A stretch of DNA of 45,263 nucleotides, taken from assembly GCA_017998715.1 (NCBI GenBank), contig JAGOCP010000003.1:1-45263 (forward strand), written 5' to 3'. Shown piece by piece: positions 43,015 to 45,263 of the stretch. The notes under the pieces are model-generated. The model had not been told where the DNA came from and did no database searches. It saw nothing but the letters and a program-made list of their open reading frames with translations. Each line of letters begins with the position of its first letter. Position 1 is the stretch's first letter. A program made the translations under genes and the position numbers. This DNA comes from Thermoanaerobaculia bacterium (GTDB lineage Bacteria; Acidobacteriota; Thermoanaerobaculia; Multivoradales; JAGPDF01).

Positions 43015-44342
43015 CGCCCGGCGAGCTCGGCCGCAAGGCGGTGCACATGGCGGTCGGCGGCTTCGCCTTCGCCGTGCGCCCGCTCGGCGCGCCCCTCGCC
43101 GCTCTCGCGGCGCTTGCGGCAGTGCTCTTCAACGCGCTTCTCTTGCCGCGCATCGGTGGCCGAAGTCTGTGGCGTGAAGGGGAGACCCGCAGCGGCTTCG
43201 CGCTCGGGATCGTGCTCTATCCGATCGCGGTCCTGCTGCTGATCGTGATCTTCGCCCGCCACCTCGAAGTGGCGGCGGCGACCTGGGGGATCCTCGCTTT
43301 CGGCGACGGCATGGCCTCGATCGTCGGCATGGCGATCGGCCGCCGCAAGCTCCCATGGAATCGGGACAAGAGCTGGGCCGGCTCGTTCGCCTTCATCCTC
43401 TTCGGCGGTCTGGCTGCGTCGATCCTCCTGCTCTGGTCGGCGCCGGGCCGTTACAGCGCAGCGTTCGCCATCGCCATCGCCTTCGCCGCGGCGCTGTTCG
43501 CGGCGTTGCTCGAGTCGCAGCCCCTGGGCCTCGACGACAACCTCGGCGTGCCCCTGGTCACCGCGGTGGTGCTCTTCTGCCTCACGCTCACCCAGGGGCA
43601 CTGGGCGGTCGTCGGTGCGCCCGCCTTTCACGGCCGTCTGGCGATCGGCCTGGCGGTCAACATCGTGCTCGCCGTCGCCGCCTATGCGACGAAAGGCGTC
43701 GGGCGGTCCGGAGCGGCGGTCGGAACGTTGCTCGGTACGGCGATCTGGGCCTTCGCCGGCCCGTCCTCCTTCGCCCTGCTGTTCGCCTTCTTCGTGCTCG
43801 GCACGGCGGCGACCCGGCTCGGCTACGCCCGCAAGGCGGCGGCCGGGATCGCGCAGGAGAAAGGCGGTCGGCGCGGGCCCGGAAACGCCCTGTCGAAAAC
43901 CTCGATTCCGGCCCTGGCGGCGGTCTTCATCGCCACGACACCTTATCCGGCGCTCTTCGCGCTGGCGCTGGCCGGCGCCTTCGCCACCGCGGCGTTCGAC
44001 ACGGTTTCGTCCGAGGTCGGCAAGGCCTACGGTCGCCGCACCTACCTGATCACGACCCTGCGCTCCGTGCCGCGCGGCACGGACGGAGCGGTCTCGCTCG
44101 AGGGAACAGCCTCGGGCATGGCGGCGGCCCTCCTCCTGGGTGGCCTCGGCGCGGCGCTCGGCCTTTATCCGGCAGCGGGCATCTTCGCGGTGGTGATCGC
44201 CGCCTTCGTCGCCACGACCCTCGAGAGCGTCGTCGGTGCGACGCTCGAGAAGCGCGGCCTGCTCGACAACGAAGCGGTCAATTTTCTCAACAGCCTCGCC
44301 GGCGCACTGCTCGCGGCCGGCGGCGGCGCTCTGCTCCTCTGA
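43002..44342 (+). CDS. Prenol kinase-like/DUF92 fusion membrane protein
   Basis: A 446-residue integral membrane protein made of two parts. Residues 1-205 resemble CTP-dependent dolichol/phytol kinases (VTE5/SEC59 type): LGRKAVHMAVGG (R11, K12, H15), FGDGMASIVGMAIGRRKLPW, DKSWAGS (123-128) and ESQPLGLDDNLGVPL (171-185). Residues 215-446 are DUF92 (VTE6/phytyl-phosphate kinase type): RSGAAVGTLLG, FFVLGTAATRLG, EKGGRRGPGNAL, FDTVSSEVGKAYGR, and LITTLRSVPRGTDGAVSLEGT. In plants the two activities act in sequence on phytol. Overlap of 13 bases with the epimerase gene links it to surface glycoconjugates; it may supply a lipid phosphate or diphosphate. Confidence 0.82.
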   Translation: MAGLTPGELGRKAVHMAVGGFAFAVRPLGAPLAALAALAAVLFNALLLPRIGGRSLWREGETRSGFALGIVLYPIAVLLLIVIFARHLEVAAATWGILAFGDGMASIVGMAIGRRKLPWNRDKSWAGSFAFILFGGLAASILLLWSAPGRYSAAFAIAIAFAAALFAALLESQPLGLDDNLGVPLVTAVVLFCLTLTQGHWAVVGAPAFHGRLAIGLAVNIVLAVAAYATKGVGRSGAAVGTLLGTAIWAFAGPSSFALLFAFFVLGTAATRLGYARKAAAGIAQEKGGRRGPGNALSKTSIPALAAVFIATTPYPALFALALAGAFATAAFDTVSSEVGKAYGRRTYLITTLRSVPRGTDGAVSLEGTASGMAAALLLGGLGAALGLYPAAGIFAVVIAAFVATTLESVVGATLEKRGLLDNEAVNFLNSLAGALLAAGGGALLL

Positions 44343-44410
44343 GCCGCCCGGGCGCAGCACGCAACTCGCGGCCGCGCCGGCCGTAGTACAGGGCAGGCCC
44401 GGAGAATCCA

Positions 44411-45263
44411 GTGACCGCTGACAGCAGGGCAGCTCTCCAGCAGCGGCTGGCTCTCTGGGGGCCGGCCTTCGGCGTTCTCCTGTTGCACGCTGCCTTCGCC
44501 TCCACCTACGGCATCTTTCGCGACGAGCTCTACTATCTGGCCTGCGCGGCGCGGCTCGATTGGGGATACGTCGATCATCCGCCGCTCGTCGCGGCGCTCA
44601 CAGCTGTGTGGACGGGACTCTTCGGCAACTCGCTCCTTTCGATTCGACTGCTGCCGGCACTTGCCGGAGCCGGTGCCGTGGCGGTCGCCGGGTCGATCGC
44701 GCGGCGGATGGGCGGCGGGACGTTCGCGATCGCCCTGACCGGCTTGTCGGTCGGACTCTCGCCGATCTTCCTCGGACTCACCTGCGTGCTGTCGATGAAC
44801 GCCTTCGACCTGCTGTTCTGGGCGCTCGCCGGCCGCCTCGCCACGTCGCTCCTCGACGGCGGCGACGAGCGCCTCTGGCTCGCCTTCGGCGCCGTGGCCG
44901 GCGTCGGGCTGCAGAACAAGATCAGCATGCTCTTCCTCGGCTTCGGTCTGCTCGTGGGCCTGCTCGCGGCGCGGCGCCTCGACCTCCTGCGCAGCGGCTA
45001 CCTCTGGCTCGGCGGCGGTCTCGCAGCGATCCTGTTCGCGCCCCACCTCGTCTGGCAACAGCTCCACGGCTGGCCGACGCGCGAGTTCGTGGCCAACGCC
45101 AGCCAGAGCAAGAACGTGGCGCTCGCACCCCTGGACTTCCTGGCGAAGCAGGTGCTGCAGACCGGGCCCCTGCACGCCGTTGTCTGGCTCTGCGGCCTCG
45201 CAGTGCTGCTGTTCGCGGTGCGATTCCGCCGCTGGCGCGCCCTCGGCGTCGCCTACTTCGCCA
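44411..45263 (+). CDS. ArnT/GT39-like membrane glycosyltransferase (N-terminal part)
   Basis: An open frame of 284 residues running off the right edge. It begins with GTG 44411 after GGAGA at 44401-44405. The motif RDELYYLACAARLDWGYVDHPPLVAAL is characteristic of lipid-linked-sugar glycosyltransferases (GT39/ArnT/GT83): the Asp-Glu pair is the catalytic site on the first periplasmic loop. Several membrane helices follow (FGVLLLHAAFA, LLPALAGAGAVAVAGSIA, and others), plus a loop with NKISMLFLGFGLLVGLLAARR. It would move a sugar from a polyprenyl phosphate to a lipid or protein. It is the last visible gene of the sugar operon; its full length cannot be judged. Confidence 0.85.
   Translation, partial: MTADSRAALQQRLALWGPAFGVLLLHAAFASTYGIFRDELYYLACAARLDWGYVDHPPLVAALTAVWTGLFGNSLLSIRLLPALAGAGAVAVAGSIARRMGGGTFAIALTGLSVGLSPIFLGLTCVLSMNAFDLLFWALAGRLATSLLDGGDERLWLAFGAVAGVGLQNKISMLFLGFGLLVGLLAARRLDLLRSGYLWLGGGLAAILFAPHLVWQQLHGWPTREFVANASQSKNVALAPLDFLAKQVLQTGPLHAVVWLCGLAVLLFAVRFRRWRALGVAYFA

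Noticed and set aside
1-45263. CRISPR arrays, tRNA or rRNA genes, insertion sequences, prophage genes
   Set aside because: I scanned intergenic regions, the longest about 190 bases, and found no regularly spaced repeats, no cloverleaf or rRNA-like sequence, and no transposase, integrase or phage structural motif.

Overview
The window is 45 kb of very GC-rich, densely coding bacterial chromosome from a diderm. The diderm call rests on an LPS-assembly protein (LptD), TonB-ExbB-ExbD-ExbD, MltG and lipoprotein or secreted-protein signals. The mix of an ECF sigma factor coupled to a TPR-bearing Ser/Thr kinase, paired ExbD proteins, an archaeal-type phosphoglycerate mutase, FG-GAP secreted proteins and abundant GTG/TTG starts fits an Acidobacteriota-like lineage (Thermoanaerobaculia/Holophagae type). 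That assignment is an inference from gene content only. I see no rRNA, tRNA, CRISPR array, insertion sequence or prophage, and no gene-free stretch longer than 190 bases.

Layout. (1) 2-877: the C-terminal part of a sodium/solute symporter (NSS/SNF family) and a 43-residue one-helix protein resembling the MetS small subunit. (2) 1017-8149: a tightly packed operon with an ECF sigma factor, a zinc-finger/FecR transmembrane protein (probable anti-sigma) with a large unrecognised C-terminal half, and two ABC ATPase/permease pairs. (3) 8195-12011: a second ECF-type sigma factor overlapping a Ser/Thr kinase with a TPR ectodomain; this sigma lacks the usual acidic motif in region 2.2. (4) 12109-15904: a seven-bladed FG-GAP secreted protein, a patatin phospholipase, a twin-CBS protein and a DUF2721 membrane protein. 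(5) 15911-23238: minus-strand argS, plus-strand macro-domain gene, then a minus-strand operon apbE-like, trmJ, eda, unknown, apgM, SRPBCC. (6) 23356-26498: TPR lipoprotein, tonB, exbB, exbD, exbD, closed by a good intrinsic terminator. (7) 26667-27968: SPFH membrane protein, ribbon-helix-helix protein and zinc-ribbon protein behind a promoter studded with CTAG palindromes. (8) 27988-31830: DUF3891 gene (minus), malic enzyme MaeB, and a CsgG-like secreted protein with its own promoter and terminator. (9) 31955-35562, minus: a pseudokinase-transmembrane-TonB fusion, and the ruvX-mltG pair. (10) 35673-45263: thiolase, lptD, dTDP-4-dehydrorhamnose reductase, three extended-SDR sugar-nucleotide enzymes, a two-domain prenol kinase-like membrane protein and the start of an ArnT/GT39-type glycosyltransferase.

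Much of the window is about the cell envelope: sensing at it (two sigma modules, the kinase and the pseudokinase), energising it (TonB/ExbB/ExbD) and building its surface (LptD, MltG, deoxysugar synthesis, lipid-linked glycosyl transfer). The most unusual items are the catalytically dead kinase fused to a TonB C-terminal domain, the sigma/kinase pair that looks phosphorylation-gated, the SPFH/RHH/zinc-ribbon operon with an apparent CTG start and a palindromic promoter, and a recurring TAnnnT hexamer 6-11 bases before starts that lack a ribosome binding site, which suggests leaderless mRNAs.
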